A stretch of 64,000 nucleotides of DNA, taken from NCBI GenBank assembly GCA_963693365.1, contig CAVNZM010000011.1, positions 7,192,001 to 7,256,000 of the forward strand, in the 5' to 3' direction. Under the pieces are notes generated by a model, which saw nothing but the letters and a program-made list of their open reading frames with translations, ran no database searches and was not told where the DNA came from. Position numbers and translations under genes: made by a program. This DNA is from Amoebidium appalachense (Eukaryota > Ichthyosporea). This document shows, one piece after another, positions 19,639 to 39,481 of this stretch; position 1 is the first letter of the stretch, and every line of letters begins with the position of its first letter.

Positions 19639-20238
19639 TTGGCCCTTCTGATAATATATATAATTTAGTTTTGCTATTTTATGACCAACCCTCACAATTC
19701 ATGCCACAGAAAAAACGTTGTTTTTTAATCACCTCATTTTGACAAAAAAAAAAAAAAAACTCCAACTCCTACTATGGTGCGGAGTAGCGGCTGATTCGGA
19801 GAGCCATTCTAGCCAATAATATGAAGTAATCGAATGCGAGCTCAGCCAATGGAATCTTTGGATAGTTGTGGCTCAAGCCTCAAGCCAATCAGGGGTGATT
19901 AATCCTGGGTTGTTGTTCCACATTCTTCGTGGCCGTGTGAATCCCCAGGGGTCTGTGGCTCATGGGATATAAATAGCACGACTGACTGGCTCAGTCCTTT
20001 GCTCAAAGGTGGGGTAAAGGGGTTTTTTCTAGGTCGATTTATATAGCACGTTTCGAGTCAGGCCAAAATGCTGGTTTGATGCGCAATCTGGGCAATGATA
20101 AAGCATTAACCTCTTTCGGGTCTGACCCGACCGGATCCTTAAAAAGAAGGCCCCTTAAAATGCGACTGCATTTTTATAGATGGTGTAGACTGTCGTGACT
20201 GTGTACAAGCTTGTTTCGTGTGTGTGTATGCATGTGCA

Positions 20239-20270
<32 letters not shown>

Positions 20271-20414
20271 GTAAGGAATGAGGGCACTAATGAGCCCGAG
20301 GACTAGTACTAGTATGCACGTGGGAAAGGGAAGTTGAGGAGGGGATTTAATTGCAATGCCAGGTGTGTGTGTGTGTGTGGCGGTGGTTAAGGTGCGAGTG
20401 TGTGCACAAGTGGT

Positions 20415-20464
<50 letters not shown>

Positions 20465-20559
20465 AGGGGGGGGGGGGGGGGGGGGGGGGGATCACGGACG
20501 CGATGGATGTCCAACAATTTGAAGACCGTTTTATTTGCAATCGATCAGAACCATCACAC

Positions 20560-20596
<37 letters not shown>

Positions 20597-21016
20597 CCAC
20601 ATGTACACCCACCCATGGCCACCCTCTTTGAGTTGTCGTTTGTGCGAACCTGGCTTTCTTGGGAATTTCATGTAGCATACACATAACACATAAAGTATCT
20701 CAAATCAAACCTCTACATGGGCATTAGTACACACCGAGCAGCAAAAATTCGTCAAACATACATATGTACATGCAGCCAAATGATTGGTTTATGGGCAACC
20801 CCCCAGAGCATTCACTGCGAGACTCACATGTACACGAGCCCTACTTTCATACATACACACCAATAAACATTTTTCAAGTAGTCCATATGTGTTATTTCTT
20901 TCGTTCCATATTCATCCATGACCTTTAACTTTGAGCGAAACAGTGGGTGGGGGCAGGTGCGTGTTCGCAACGATGCGATTGGTGCAGGGACAGCCAATCA
21001 CGTGCATTTGCTGACG
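19639..21016. other. Intergenic between convergent ENOPH1 and COMMD4
   Basis: Holds a promoter-like cluster (separate entry), (GT)n arrays near 20240-20270 and 20417-20461, a G run near 20466-20490 and a C run near 20562-20593. On the + strand there is an AATAAA within ACACCAATAAACATT near 20863. I found no coding exon. DNA at 19640-20220 and 20690-21016 is unique and not low-complexity. Confidence 0.5.
19813..19975 (+). promoter_or_regulatory. Orphan promoter: three CCAAT boxes and a TATA box
   Basis: CCAAT occurs at 19813-19817, 19846-19850 and 19885-19889, followed by TATAAATA at 19968-19975, in the usual order and spacing for a polymerase II promoter reading rightward. No ORF or known RNA was recognised downstream. 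The next gene on the right is on the opposite strand. Confidence 0.45.
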
Positions 21017-26185
<5,169 letters not shown>

Positions 26186-26392
26186 CTGAAATGCTGTTTG
26201 GATAGGCCCGTGTGTGTGTGGGTGTGTGGGTGGGTGTGTGTGGGTGTGTGGGTGGGTGTGTGTGTGTGTGTGTGTGTGTTTGGGGGGGGAGGGGGGGGAG
26301 GGGGGTGATTAGATAAGACACCCCGTGCACAAGCGTTTCAGGATGCAACATAGGCAACACGTGCAATATGCAACTCGACGACGAAACGAGGT

Positions 26393-26424
<32 letters not shown>

Positions 26425-26836
26425 GGCAGCAGACAACCAGAATTCAACAAAAAAACAGAGGTGTGTGTTAGAAGAGGGAGGGCTTTGGCTTATTCGGGAA
26501 TTTGGCCGCCCAGGGAGAGAAGGAGGGGAAGATGGGGGGGGGGGGGGGGGGGGGAAGGGGGAAAGGGGGGGGGGAGGGGGAGGGGGGGGGGCAAAGGCAT
26601 GCGGGTGGGACCAGGAAGAAAGAAGGCAAGCAAACACAGCAACGGATAGCTGCAAGAAAACAAAACGTTGGGAAGGTAGAGTCAAAGTATCAACGATACA
26701 CGATAGAAATAACGGAAAGGAATACCAAAAAACGAACGAGAAGCGAAGAAGAAAGAGAACAGAGGGAGGAAGAGGGTTGTGCAAGCGTCGGTGGAGGGGG
26801 AGGAGAGATAGAGAAGGGGGCTGGGGGGAGGGGGGC

Positions 26837-26882
<46 letters not shown>

Positions 26883-27093
26883 CTGCGGAACACCGTAAAA
26901 AATATAATATAAATACACGATTAGAGAGACGGGTGGGGGGGGGAGGCGGGAGGTAGAGCGGAAAAGGGAATGAAGGGAGCGAGAGAACAAGAAAAAGATA
27001 GAGGATACACCAAGAGTCAATCAAGAGATCTCGGGATAGCTTTGATAGTGTAAAAGGGGGAAAACGAGAAAATTGCGGTACACTCCCATGAAA

Positions 27094-27132
<39 letters not shown>

Positions 27133-27328
27133 GGGGGGGGGAGGGGGGAGGTCGAGCAAATCTGTGTATGAGTGGGCTCGATTGCGTCTACGTTAGTGTC
27201 TGCGATGGCCCTGTCTGTCTGTGTGTATGTACATGTCGAGAAGCTTCAATAATGGGACACACGAGTTGTCCTGTCCTTACGTTGTCCTTTTAAGAATTGG
27301 GCCCCCCGGAGAGGGGGGGGGGGGGGGG

Positions 27329-27372
<44 letters not shown>

Positions 27373-28496
27373 AGGGAGAGAGGGAGAGAGAGAGTGTGTG
27401 TGCGCGCACGCGTACGTGTGTATATGTGTGTGAGGAAGGGAGGGAGGAACGGAGGGAAGGAGGAAGGGAGGGAGTGAGAGAGAGAGAGAGAGAGGGAAAG
27501 AGGGGGGGGGGGGAGAGGAGGGGGGAAAGGGGGGAGCAGGGGTGCATGTGTTCGCGCGTGTGTGTGTGTGCACGCGCGCGCCTGGGTTGTGCTTCCGCGC
27601 GCTTGTGTTAACATCTCTTTGTTCGATAGACAGCTAACAAAGGTTACCCCCGGATAGCAAAAGGAAACTTTTGATTGCAGATACACATCGAAGCACTTAC
27701 CATGCTGCTGCAGACGGGTGGCTGTAATCTGCTAGTTACTAAAATGTTTCGCTGTTGAGTCACACTAATAACGTTTCCTTGGCCAGCCTAGACCATAAAT
27801 CTGGTCACAAGATTGAATCGGGCGGCCGTATTGTCTTTCCCCCCCCCACATGCGTGGACTTGTTTTCAAGTTGAATGATAGCTGAAACAAAGAGAATTTT
27901 CAGTTTGTCAGAGGGTGGGTTCAACTGTCCCAAGCCCTTTTTTGCCGCGTTCAAGACTCGAATATACTACCGTTAGTGCATATTTTATTTTGGCGCGAAA
28001 ACTTGTGTTATTCCTTGCCGCGCTCAAACCGCAGAACAAATCGAATGCCTCACAACATTACCGTATATGGCTAATACAGGTTTTGGCGCGGATATTCGTG
28101 ATTGTTGCCTCTCCTCTGCGACCTGCCAACCTGCCAAATAAGGAAAAGAAAGACCACTATAAACACACGAATGAGCCGCCCATTTTTTTCAGTAGCATTT
28201 TTCTCAATCCAAAATTTTCATATAGTGAAAGAATACGAACGAATTGGTTTTCCTGCAGCAGATGTGAGCTCCATGTTTTAGAGCTTGGTGTGACACATTT
28301 CTCTATTTTGGACTAATGCAAACACGAGGAGCCAAAGTAAGATCTGACGTGATAGCTTTTTTTACAGCAACAACAGTCTCGCCTTAGTTACTCACAAAAA
28401 GACAGTTAGAGTTAACCAGCTGTCTTCTTTCTCTTTTGTTTTTCTTTGAGCCATCTTTGGTGCAAACTCTTTGTCCTCACAACCGAGCCCAGTTGC
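26186..28496. other. Intergenic; G-rich low-complexity DNA and unique promoter region
   Basis: 26200-27600 is G-rich and GA-rich with long G runs (about 26394-26421, 26831-26880, 27095-27130, 27336-27370). The missing first COMMD4 exon may lie here or further right. On the - strand there is an exon-like segment near 27701-27721 between ttacag and a strong GTAAGTGC donor, too short to assign. About 27610-28490 is unique AT-richer DNA with two E2F-like sites, the likely control region of the BTB gene. Confidence 0.5.
27988..28001. promoter_or_regulatory. E2F-type site
   Basis: TTTTGGCGCGAAAA matches the E2F/DP consensus TTTSSCGCSAAA exactly. A half-matching TTTTGGCGCG lies at 28081-28090. Both are 0.4-0.5 kb upstream of the BTB gene start. 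Confidence 0.5.
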
Positions 28497-28663
28497 ATGA
28501 CTGATTGTGCAGACGACAACATGGCCGGGGAGGTGTGGCGTGCACAAGACTGCGTGGCGATGGAAAAGAGAAACGTAGAGGGGGAGCTGGAAGAGAAGAG
28601 GTGGGTTCTTGAGTGCAAGCTTGTCGTTGTTTATCCCTGTTTTATTATTCATACTTACATTAC

Positions 28664-28714
<51 letters not shown>

Positions 28715-29716
28715 ACACACCTCCATCCCTTCCCTCCCACCCCCTCATACCCCACTTTTAGTCTCGTTTTTGTTTTTGCCCTTCTTTTTGGGGTGTGCTA
28801 CGGTGTGTGAGTGTGTTTGTGTGTTTGTGCGTGTGTGTATATATTTGTGTGCACATGTACGTGCCGTGGGTGTGGAGGATGTGTGTGTTATAACTTTTGC
28901 ATCTGTAGGGGCAAGCAAAGGGAACTGGGAAGTGTTGCTCTCGCACACTATGCAAACTCCATCCTGACCCCTTTAGCTTTCCGTTTCTTTAACTTCTTGG
29001 ATAAAAACGAGGGCAGGCGAGGGGAGGGGGGAAGGGGGAGGGCGGGGGGGGTGGGGGGGGGGGAGGGGGGGGGGGGGAGGGGGGGGGGGAGGGGGGGGGG
29101 GAGGGGGGGGGGGGGGGGATCATCGGATGTGGAGGAATTAAACAGAGCGGTGCGGGGAAATGGAAACCACAAGACTATGCTAGGGCTCTGCTCAGATCAC
29201 GAAAATTGTCTAGGTTGGGCGCCATTTTGTTCATGGGTTGAGGGATTTGGTGGGCGAAAGTGGGTTTTCTGTGCTTTAATATATTTAATGTGTCTGTCTC
29301 CTGGCCCTCCCCGTGTCCTCCGTATCTCAGTCTTGCACGATGTGCTGTTGTCATATCCAAGCCCCCCCCCCCCCCCCCCCCCCCCCCCCTTCCCCCCCCT
29401 CCCCCCCCCCCCCTGCCCCCCTTCACCCCAGCTCCCCACCTCCACCATCCCTCCTAGTCTTAACCACACATGGACACAAGGCATCAGAGTCTGACGGGGT
29501 TTTCGATCCTACTTCCTCTACCCCCCCCCCCCCCCCCTCTGTCCGAGCTCCTTTTCAAGTTCCCGAACCCATACACGAACAGACGGCATGCACAATTTAT
29601 ATTACAAAGGTCTATTGATGCGCATGTTCATTCACGGCATAGGGGGAGGGGTGGTACGCAAGTGTTTTTTTGCGTGATTTTTTTTTTTCTTCTTTTTTAA
29701 ATTTTGGCGGCAGGGG

Positions 29717-29750
<34 letters not shown>

Positions 29751-31045
29751 TCGTGTGCCACCCAGATGATTCCCGGATGGTTTGGCGTAATCATATGCAT
29801 CTTTCTTAATATCTCCGACCACCGGCCTATGATCTGTACACAGAGCGCAAAATGGTGAGGAGGCAGCACATGCAAGCATAGCCGGTGTGGTCAACTTCTC
29901 TCCTGAGGACATAATAGCACTCAACGTGGGTGGCCGCCACTTCGAGACCTGTCATCTACACATGGATAACGGCAAGAACTTAGAAGTTGAGTTATACATA
30001 TGTTTATTAGTTTGTTGTTGTTCGTTTCCTTTTCCCTTTTTTCCTTTCTTTCTTTCTTTCCCTTTTCCGTGTGCAAAGATATCGTTGATCTGTGTACACA
30101 CCGAGCCACTTGGCCCACATACATGTGATGTTGTTGGCGTCTTTTACCCCTCTCCAATACTAAATTTACATGGTGCGTACATGTCCGATAATTGTCCAAT
30201 CAGATCTCGTTTAATTTCCCCAAATATAGAAACCTACATTCCTCCTTTATTCCACTCGATTCTTTTCCCATTCCATTCCTTTCTATCCTCATTCCTTTTC
30301 CTTCTTTTCCCACGACGTAGAATTGCTCTATGTTCCTCAGCTATTAGGAATACTTATATTTAGACGTGTTTATATTTGGAACATGTATAAATATATGATG
30401 TGAACTATCATAAGTTAGATATATAAATGGTTTCATTTAATAGAAAATCTTTCCGTGCTTTCATTAGAAGATTACGATTTATCTTCTATGTGTCGACAGG
30501 TATTTCGATTTATTTGCCCTCATAATTTTCGTTCTTTTGATTGGCTTAGCCTTTATCGGCTCCACATTTTTGTGTATAAAAAGGACTTCATCTTGAAATA
30601 AATATGAAGCAGTTGAAAATATTTCAAAGGGCCTCAGAAACCGTTCCACCTCTCCGGTTGTGGTTTTCCCGTGGGTCTGTGTGTTGTGTATATCACTCAC
30701 ACCCATCTGTGCACTCTGCTTCTCCGTTTACCCACACAAAACAACAAGACCACCCGCTAGACCCTCTGTGCCTACCCGGAGTCCATGCTTGCGGCGTGGT
30801 TCTCGGGAAGACATGTCATCCAATGCGATGAAGAGGGGACTGTTGTGATCAACAGAGATGGAGATTTATTTGAGGATGTACTGGACATGTGCCGCACCCT
30901 TCTACCCCCACCTCTGCCTCTGTCCACCGAGCGCCAGGAGCTACTGCGCGAGGAGTTTGACTACTTTGGGCTGCCGTGGCCTGAGGATTATTGGATGGAG
31001 TTGTCGGTGCACCGCATGTTCAGAGAGGGCTACGAGGCCACGTAG
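28497..31045 (+). CDS. KCTD-like BTB/POZ (T1) domain protein
   Basis: Three exons: 28497-28600, 29844-29985 and 30761-31045, totalling 531 nt (176 residues, stop TAG). The phase-2 end of exon 1 matches exon 2. The N-terminal 45 residues are acidic and helical in character (EVWRAQ...NVEGELEEK). The T1-type BTB fold follows: SPEDIIALNVGGRHFET, then CAYPESMLAAWFSGR, DGDLFEDVLDMCRTLLP and ERQELLREEFDYFGLP. KCTD-type proteins form oligomers and often act as cullin-3 adaptors or channel partners; which applies here is unknown. The loop after the second strand is about nine residues longer than usual because exon 2 is read to a weak donor (GAA|GTTGAG at 29986). The true donor may differ. The exon 3 acceptor (cgctag) sits just after a probable solo LTR in intron 2. 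Confidence 0.8.
30070..30746 (+). mobile_element. Probable solo LTR in BTB gene intron 2
   Basis: Begins TGTGCAAAGATATC and ends AAAACAACA. These ends match the ends of the LTR at 31341-32225 (TGTGCACAGATATC ... AAAACAACA), as does the CTGTGCACTCTGCT block near the right end. The interior carries a promoter-like GTATAAAAAGG near 30574 and AATAAA near 30598, as expected of an LTR. The middle is strongly diverged and no target-site duplication was seen, so solo LTR is an inference. Confidence 0.45.
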
Positions 31046-31340
31046 GTACCCCTCCGAGTCAATTGAATTTACTGGTACTGTTCTGGGTGTGTGGGGCTGG
31101 GTGGATGAGTGTTGGAATACGTCACTACGTAGGACAGCAAGAGTCTTGAAGTATGTATGTGTCTTAGCTTTGTTTGTATTCGTGTCTGCTCTCCTTCTTT
31201 GTGCTTTCCCCCTCTCTCCCTTTTTCTCTTTTCTTTCTCTCTCTCTCTCTCTCCCCCCCCCCCCCCCCCCCCCCCCCCGTCCCCTCCCCCCCCCCCCCCC
31301 CCCCCCCCCCCCGTATCTCTCTCTCTCTCCCTTGTTTCTG

Positions 31341-33615
31341 TGTGCACAGATATCTGTAGATCTGTGCACACCTGGCTCTCTTGCCTGATAGAACTTAATG
31401 TATTTTATCTCTATTTATGACTCACCAATAGACGCGAGTGAGTACATCTAATTAAGGCATCAATGAATTTTTTGAGGCAAATTTACATTTAATAGGTAAA
31501 ATTGTATAGCGTTATGCAAGTTTGTGCATAACGTTATGCACGTTTCAAAAAATTAAAAATGTTATAACTTGGGAAACGTTCAACCAAAATGCACCAAGTT
31601 TTCACATTTAGTGTGTTGTTATACCCCCTGCACACGTACACTGAGATAACAGCAAAACAGTTTGATCTGCTCAAGCGATCACGAAAAAACATGAAAAAAC
31701 TTTCAAAAAAAACTTTAGGGCAAAAATCGGTAAAATCCCTTCTATAGATCGTGTTGTGCATTCCTGTCTATTAATATACGTGTTATGATTGGACACAATA
31801 GATATGTATGGCATTCGGTTTATCGTTATGTGTCTTCACTTTGAGAGTGTCGACTATTAGTTAATATATGTATTTCAGTGAGTTCCTTTATATTATGTGT
31901 GTTAATAGTGACAAGATGTATAATTACTTAAGTTATTTAAGTAAGAGTTTCTAAGCTTCAATTATGTCGGAAGTTGGAATGCGTATGCTCTGTTGGAATG
32001 TGTCTTTCTATCATCTGATAGAACCGATTGGTTCTCCCCTTTTAGTTGAGATAAGATGATAAGTTGCAAGTACAAAAAGACCCGAGAGCACAATAAAAGG
32101 TCAGTTGTTGTTTGAAATCTTTCATGTGTCGTGAACAACTCCGATTGCCCTCTCTTTATTGTGTTGGTCGTGTTTTACATGACACCTCTGTGCACTCTGC
32201 TCCCTTAGACTCGTACAAAACAACAGGTTAAAAGGCCCATTTTCGCACGCTCTCGCAACACATTTTCTCGCTGCAATCGAAAATATTCAAATTTGAATAC
32301 CGATCTGATTCCTCTCCCGCGCATCATCTGACTGTACGATCAACATGTCGGGGAAGCCCGCGTACCTCAACCTCAACCCCTGGAAAGGGGAGGACACCAC
32401 GGACAAGAAGTCCGGCAAACGTCTCACCTATTATGAGTGGGAACCCGTCATCTTCCGGTACCTACGTACTACCATCGCGGCCAAGTTAGTGCCCGTCATC
32501 AAGGCCCCCGAGTAGGTCGATCCTTCCGACGAGAACGAGTGGCATGGCTATGACACTGAGGAGGACTACACCGAGGCTTCCAACTTCCTTGAACAGATGT
32601 TTACTCAACTCGTCTCCAATGATGAGCTGTACAACTCTGGTCAAATCCACGATGATGTGTCACCTGCCCAAGCTTTCCACAACCTCCGTATGACCTATGC
32701 GGCTGAACTTGAAGATCGTGCTCGTCAAATCCTCCTCGACTACCATGAGCTTGAACTCAAGGACTTCAAGACCGTCACGGCTTACCTCACCATGGCACGC
32801 CGTCTGTGCACTACCCTGAATATCCTCGATGAGCCCATCCCCCACAAGACCATGGTTGACAACTTCTTCATCCACCTAAAGAAGAACCGTAAGCTGGTTT
32901 GTTCCGACATCCAGGCCATGATTGCCGATTGTTTCCGTCGTCACATCAGCTACGACAGCTACAACCGTCTCATCAGTGACATCCGAGCTGCAGAGATCTG
33001 TGAAGGTCTCATCGACTCTGGGTCCGGGTCTTCCTCCTCCGTCCGTACAGCACGTGCCCTGCAAAGCCGTGTCCTCCCCAAGGACGACCTCCGTCACCGG
33101 ATCCCCCGATGTGACAGCTCCGTCTCCCGTCACCCCCGTGGTCGTCCCAACGATAGATCCCCCTCCGTCGACCGTGATTACTTCCGGTCCCGTTCCCCCG
33201 GTCCCCGTTCCCGGTCACCCTACTACCCCCCACGTAAAGGGGGTAACCGTCATCACGGCACCAACCCCGTGCCAAGACCACTGGCTCCCTCTACTGTGCT
33301 TACTGCCACGAGAACCATCATGTCACACAGTGTGACAAACCTGGCTGCTCCGTTGCCCGTCGTCACCGTGCCAGCACCAAGTCTGGCAAAGAGGTGCAAT
33401 ATTTTGCCCTCGTCTCCACCACGGCTTTCCTCCCCATGGACCCCTGCTGGGACTCGGCCTCCAACGTCCATGTGTGCCCCGTCAAGGAGTACTTCTCCAC
33501 CCTCGAGACGTGCCCCCCGACCGACGTCCACGGCCTCGGCATTCAATGTCACTGCTCATCACCGTGGTATCATCAACCTGGCCGTCAACTACCGAGAAAA
33601 AAAACCCCCCACAAA
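31341..33615 (+). mobile_element. Truncated copia-like LTR retroelement: LTR plus broken gag-protease
   Basis: The 5' LTR is proposed at 31341-32225 (TG...CA ends), followed by a leader and a gag-type ORF starting at 32345. The frame is interrupted by an in-frame TAG at 32513-32515 and resumes at once. It runs through a helical Gag-like region and an Arg/Ser-rich stretch (about 33100-33240). A CX2CX3HX4C zinc knuckle (33295-33335) and a copia-protease-like segment with WDSAS (near 33450) lie in a different frame, so a frameshift falls between about 33180 and 33290. Sequence similarity stops near 33615, where CA-rich DNA begins; integrase, reverse transcriptase and the 3' LTR are absent. Its C-ending codon bias and lack of microsatellites differ sharply from the neighbours. 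This is a dead element. Confidence 0.7.
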
Positions 33616-36265
<2,650 letters not shown>

Positions 36266-36466
36266 CCAGAGCCATTGTGATGACAATTGCGTTCTCAAAG
36301 GCCTTGCGTGTCATGATGTACTTGGGGGTGATTGACAGTGATGTTGTTCTCAAGCAGATACTTGATCGCCTCCCTTGTGCACATACACACACGCAGTCGT
36401 CAATAAAAAATAAAAATAAAGGAGGGGGGGGGGGGGGGGGGGGGGGGGGGATTCTGTCTGGGGGAA

Positions 36467-36499
<33 letters not shown>

Positions 36500-36596
36500 G
36501 GACGCAAGGAAAAGAACAGACGCAGGGGGCTGGGGGAGAAAGGGAAGGAACTGGAATTTAGGTGTGTGGGCCTTAGAGGGATTAAGAAAAAACGGG

Positions 36597-36630
<34 letters not shown>

Positions 36631-36745
36631 CTTGTGTACATTTTGGATTATGAAGAATATGGGGATGCGAATCGGGGAGAGGGGACAGGATAATCGTATT
36701 GCTGTGGTGGTGGTGGTGGTGGTGGTGGTGGTGGTGGTGGTTTTT

Positions 36746-36776
<31 letters not shown>

Positions 36777-36990
36777 GGGAAGGGGGGGGGGGGGGGAAGA
36801 GGGGGAGAGGGGGGAGAAATGGATGAAAGGGAGTGGAGAAAAGAAAGGGATGGGAATGCGTGGAGACGGAGGTAGACCGGGGGGGGGGGGGGGGGGGGAG
36901 GGGGCTGACCTGTACGGACACATTCGTCAAGCTTTGCCGGGTCCTCGACAGGGATGGACGAACTGTGGTGTTGGTGTTGGTGTGTGTGTG

Positions 36991-37062
<72 letters not shown>

Positions 37063-37344
37063 TATATTAGCTTTAGGGAACTGGGGTATGTAACAAAGGA
37101 GGTGAAGGAAGGTTAGAACACCGGCAAGCACTACGCACAAATTTACAGTAGGTCAGGCAATTTATGCAAAAAAAAAAAAAAAAGCTTTCACAGTATGCAG
37201 CACGAGGAGAGCCCAGCCATACGCATAAGTTGGTTTCTATTTCCTTTTCTTTTTTATATTTACTTAACCGTTTCTTCCTTCTAAAAGAAAGCAGAAGGGG
37301 GGCCAGGGGGTTAGGGAAGGGGAGGGGGGGGGGGGAGGGAGGGG

Positions 37345-37376
<32 letters not shown>

Positions 37377-37442
37377 TACCTGTATGGCAGGGTCATGCCG
37401 AGGGTTTCGATGGCAGTAGCATTGGTGTTGGCCGTGTACATG

Positions 37443-37476
<34 letters not shown>

Positions 37477-37494
37477 CACGCGCGAGTGTGTGTG

Positions 37495-37585
<91 letters not shown>

Positions 37586-37835
37586 GTGTGCGCGCGCGCG
37601 CACCCGCACGCGTGTGTGTGTGTCCGAGGGAACAGGTGTGTTGTGGGTGGGGTGTTCTCCGTATATGTGCATGTGCATGTGCATGTGGAGTGGGAAGGGT
37701 ATGTGTGTGGACCGAGGACTCAAGGAGGAGGAGGGTGGGAGGGGGGGGGGGGGGGGGGGGGGGGACAATCACACACCCACAACACATGCACACACACAAA
37801 CACCCTCCCCGTGCATGGAACAGGAAAAGCCCCCG

Positions 37836-37870
<35 letters not shown>

Positions 37871-38116
37871 GAGCACATTACAGAATATGAAAAAATATAC
37901 CTAAATGACCAACATTCTAATGCAGCGTGACAGAAAAGAAGACAAAGCCAAAATCTTCAATTATTTATGGATACACCAACTCACCGGCAATGATCTCGCG
38001 GGACTGCAGGGAGTAGCGCATGCCCGTAGTGGTCATGGAGATACTGTCACTGACACCAATCGTGTTGAACCGGTAGCCAACAAGCCCGGCCTTGGCCACA
38101 CCCTCCTTGACCTTGA
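36266..38116 (-). pseudogene. Dihydroxyacid dehydratase (ILV3/IlvD) exon relics
   Basis: Four minus-strand exons read as dihydroxyacid dehydratase, an Fe-S enzyme of branched-chain amino acid synthesis: 38116-37985 ([12 protein letters not shown]...[13 protein letters not shown]), 37443-37380 (GMYTANTNATAIETLGMTLP), 36962-36910 (SSIPVEDPAKLDEC) and 36373-36266 (ITPKYIMTRKAFENAIVITMAL). Splice phases join, but large parts are missing: the N-terminal part, the ~80-residue segment between REIIA and GMYTAN that holds the CDKN cysteine, and the whole second half from GGSTNA onward. The first and second exons still join in frame (phase 1 to phase 1). The last exon shows family similarity in two frames separated by a 10-bp tandem duplication. 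I read this as a decayed or badly rearranged copy. An assembly collapse is the alternative. Confidence 0.7.
36998..37058. repeat. (GT)n microsatellite
   Basis: GT array between dehydratase relic exons. Another lies at about 37498-37580. Confidence 0.9.
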
Positions 38117-38521
38117 CTGCACGTGTACGTGTGGGTGTATGTTGGTGTGTGTGTAGTGTGTGACGGGAAGGTGGGGGGGTGGGGGAGGGGCGGGGAAGAA
38201 GGGGGGAGGGGGGAGGAAGGAGGGGGGAGGGGGGGGGGGGGGGGGAAGGGGGGGGGGGGGGGGGGGGGGGAGGATGAGTGGGTGGGTAGTTTTTAGTAGG
38301 TGTAGGTAGATGGGTGGGAGGGGTGGATGTGGGTAGGTGGGATGTGTGAGTGGGTGGTTTGGTGGGTGGTTCGGTGTTTTCGGTGTGTGAGTCTAGGTAA
38401 GTGATCGTGTTTGTGCACGTGTGTTGTGTTTTTTTTGGAACTTGTGGATGTGGAACCAACACGGAAATGATATGTCTTCCATTTTTTCTTTTTCTTTTTT
38501 TTTCTTTTTATGAGTGTTGGG

Positions 38522-38571
<50 letters not shown>

Positions 38572-38769
38572 CAGCAACTGTAAGCCGGCAAGCACATACA
38601 CATGTGTGTATGCACGTACACGCACATTCACACACACACAAACACACAAGGACCCACAAATAGATACACACGTACAACAGACACATTCATGTGTACTTTT
38701 TCGTGTGTGTGTGTGTGTGGAATATAGAGTCAACCCGAGCACTTTCGATGGATCCCCCCCTCCCCCCCC
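38117..38769. other. G-rich spacer
   Basis: G-rich DNA with long G runs (about 38229-38270, 38527-38569), GGT/GGGT repeats and some CA-rich sequence. No exon seen. Confidence 0.6.
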
Positions 38770-38791
38770 CTCTTCCCCGCTCCGAAACAAG

Positions 38792-38822
<31 letters not shown>

Positions 38823-39424
38823 TTCCCCCCGCCGCCGTGCCGAGGGCCCGATTGGCATTTCGTGCACTCCTCCAAACGCCGCCTTTCTTTCAACTTTACA
38901 GCCATGCTCGTGTTTGACATGCACAAAATAGACCCTCAGCGTTTTCTTAAACACTACAATACAAAACGAAAAACATTGTGCGCACCTTGAGTTCGCTGGA
39001 TGCAAGCACATAGCTGACCTTCCATTCTGTCCCCTCAACACGAGGCACTGCAGAGTGTGGGTCAGTTTTATACAGTGAAAAGACTGCAAGAGAAAGGAAA
39101 ATAAGGGCCGATATGTGTTTTTTTTTGGGGGGGTGGGGGGAGGGGGGGGAGGGGGAGGGGGGGGAGGAGGGGGAGGGAGAGGACGAAAGGAGAGAGAGAA
39201 TGTGTGTGTGGGGGGGGAGGGGGGGGGGGGGGGGGGGGGGGTTGCATTGGGCAGTGGGAATGAAACAAAAAAGCGAACTATGACAGAAGCACCCATAACC
39301 CCTGTAGCTTGTTGCTTTAGCATGCCAGCATCCAATACAAAGAAAAAACAACGAAACTTATCCCAAACCTATGCATAGCCCAGCATGGAACATAAACAAA
39401 AGCCCACCAACTACCACCGAGGGA

Positions 39425-39481
<57 letters not shown>

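Noticed and set aside
27696-27722. Minus-strand exon-like segment with GTAAGTGC donor as COMMD4 exon 1
   Set aside because: The phase does not fit COMMD4 exon 2, which needs a phase-2 partner, and no start codon in the right frame was found.
28918-29000. Exon reading RGKQRELG... in BTB intron 1
   Set aside because: It has an acceptor-like start and fits exon 1 phase, but BTB exon 1 joins exon 2 (29844) directly in phase. Adding this piece would break the frame.
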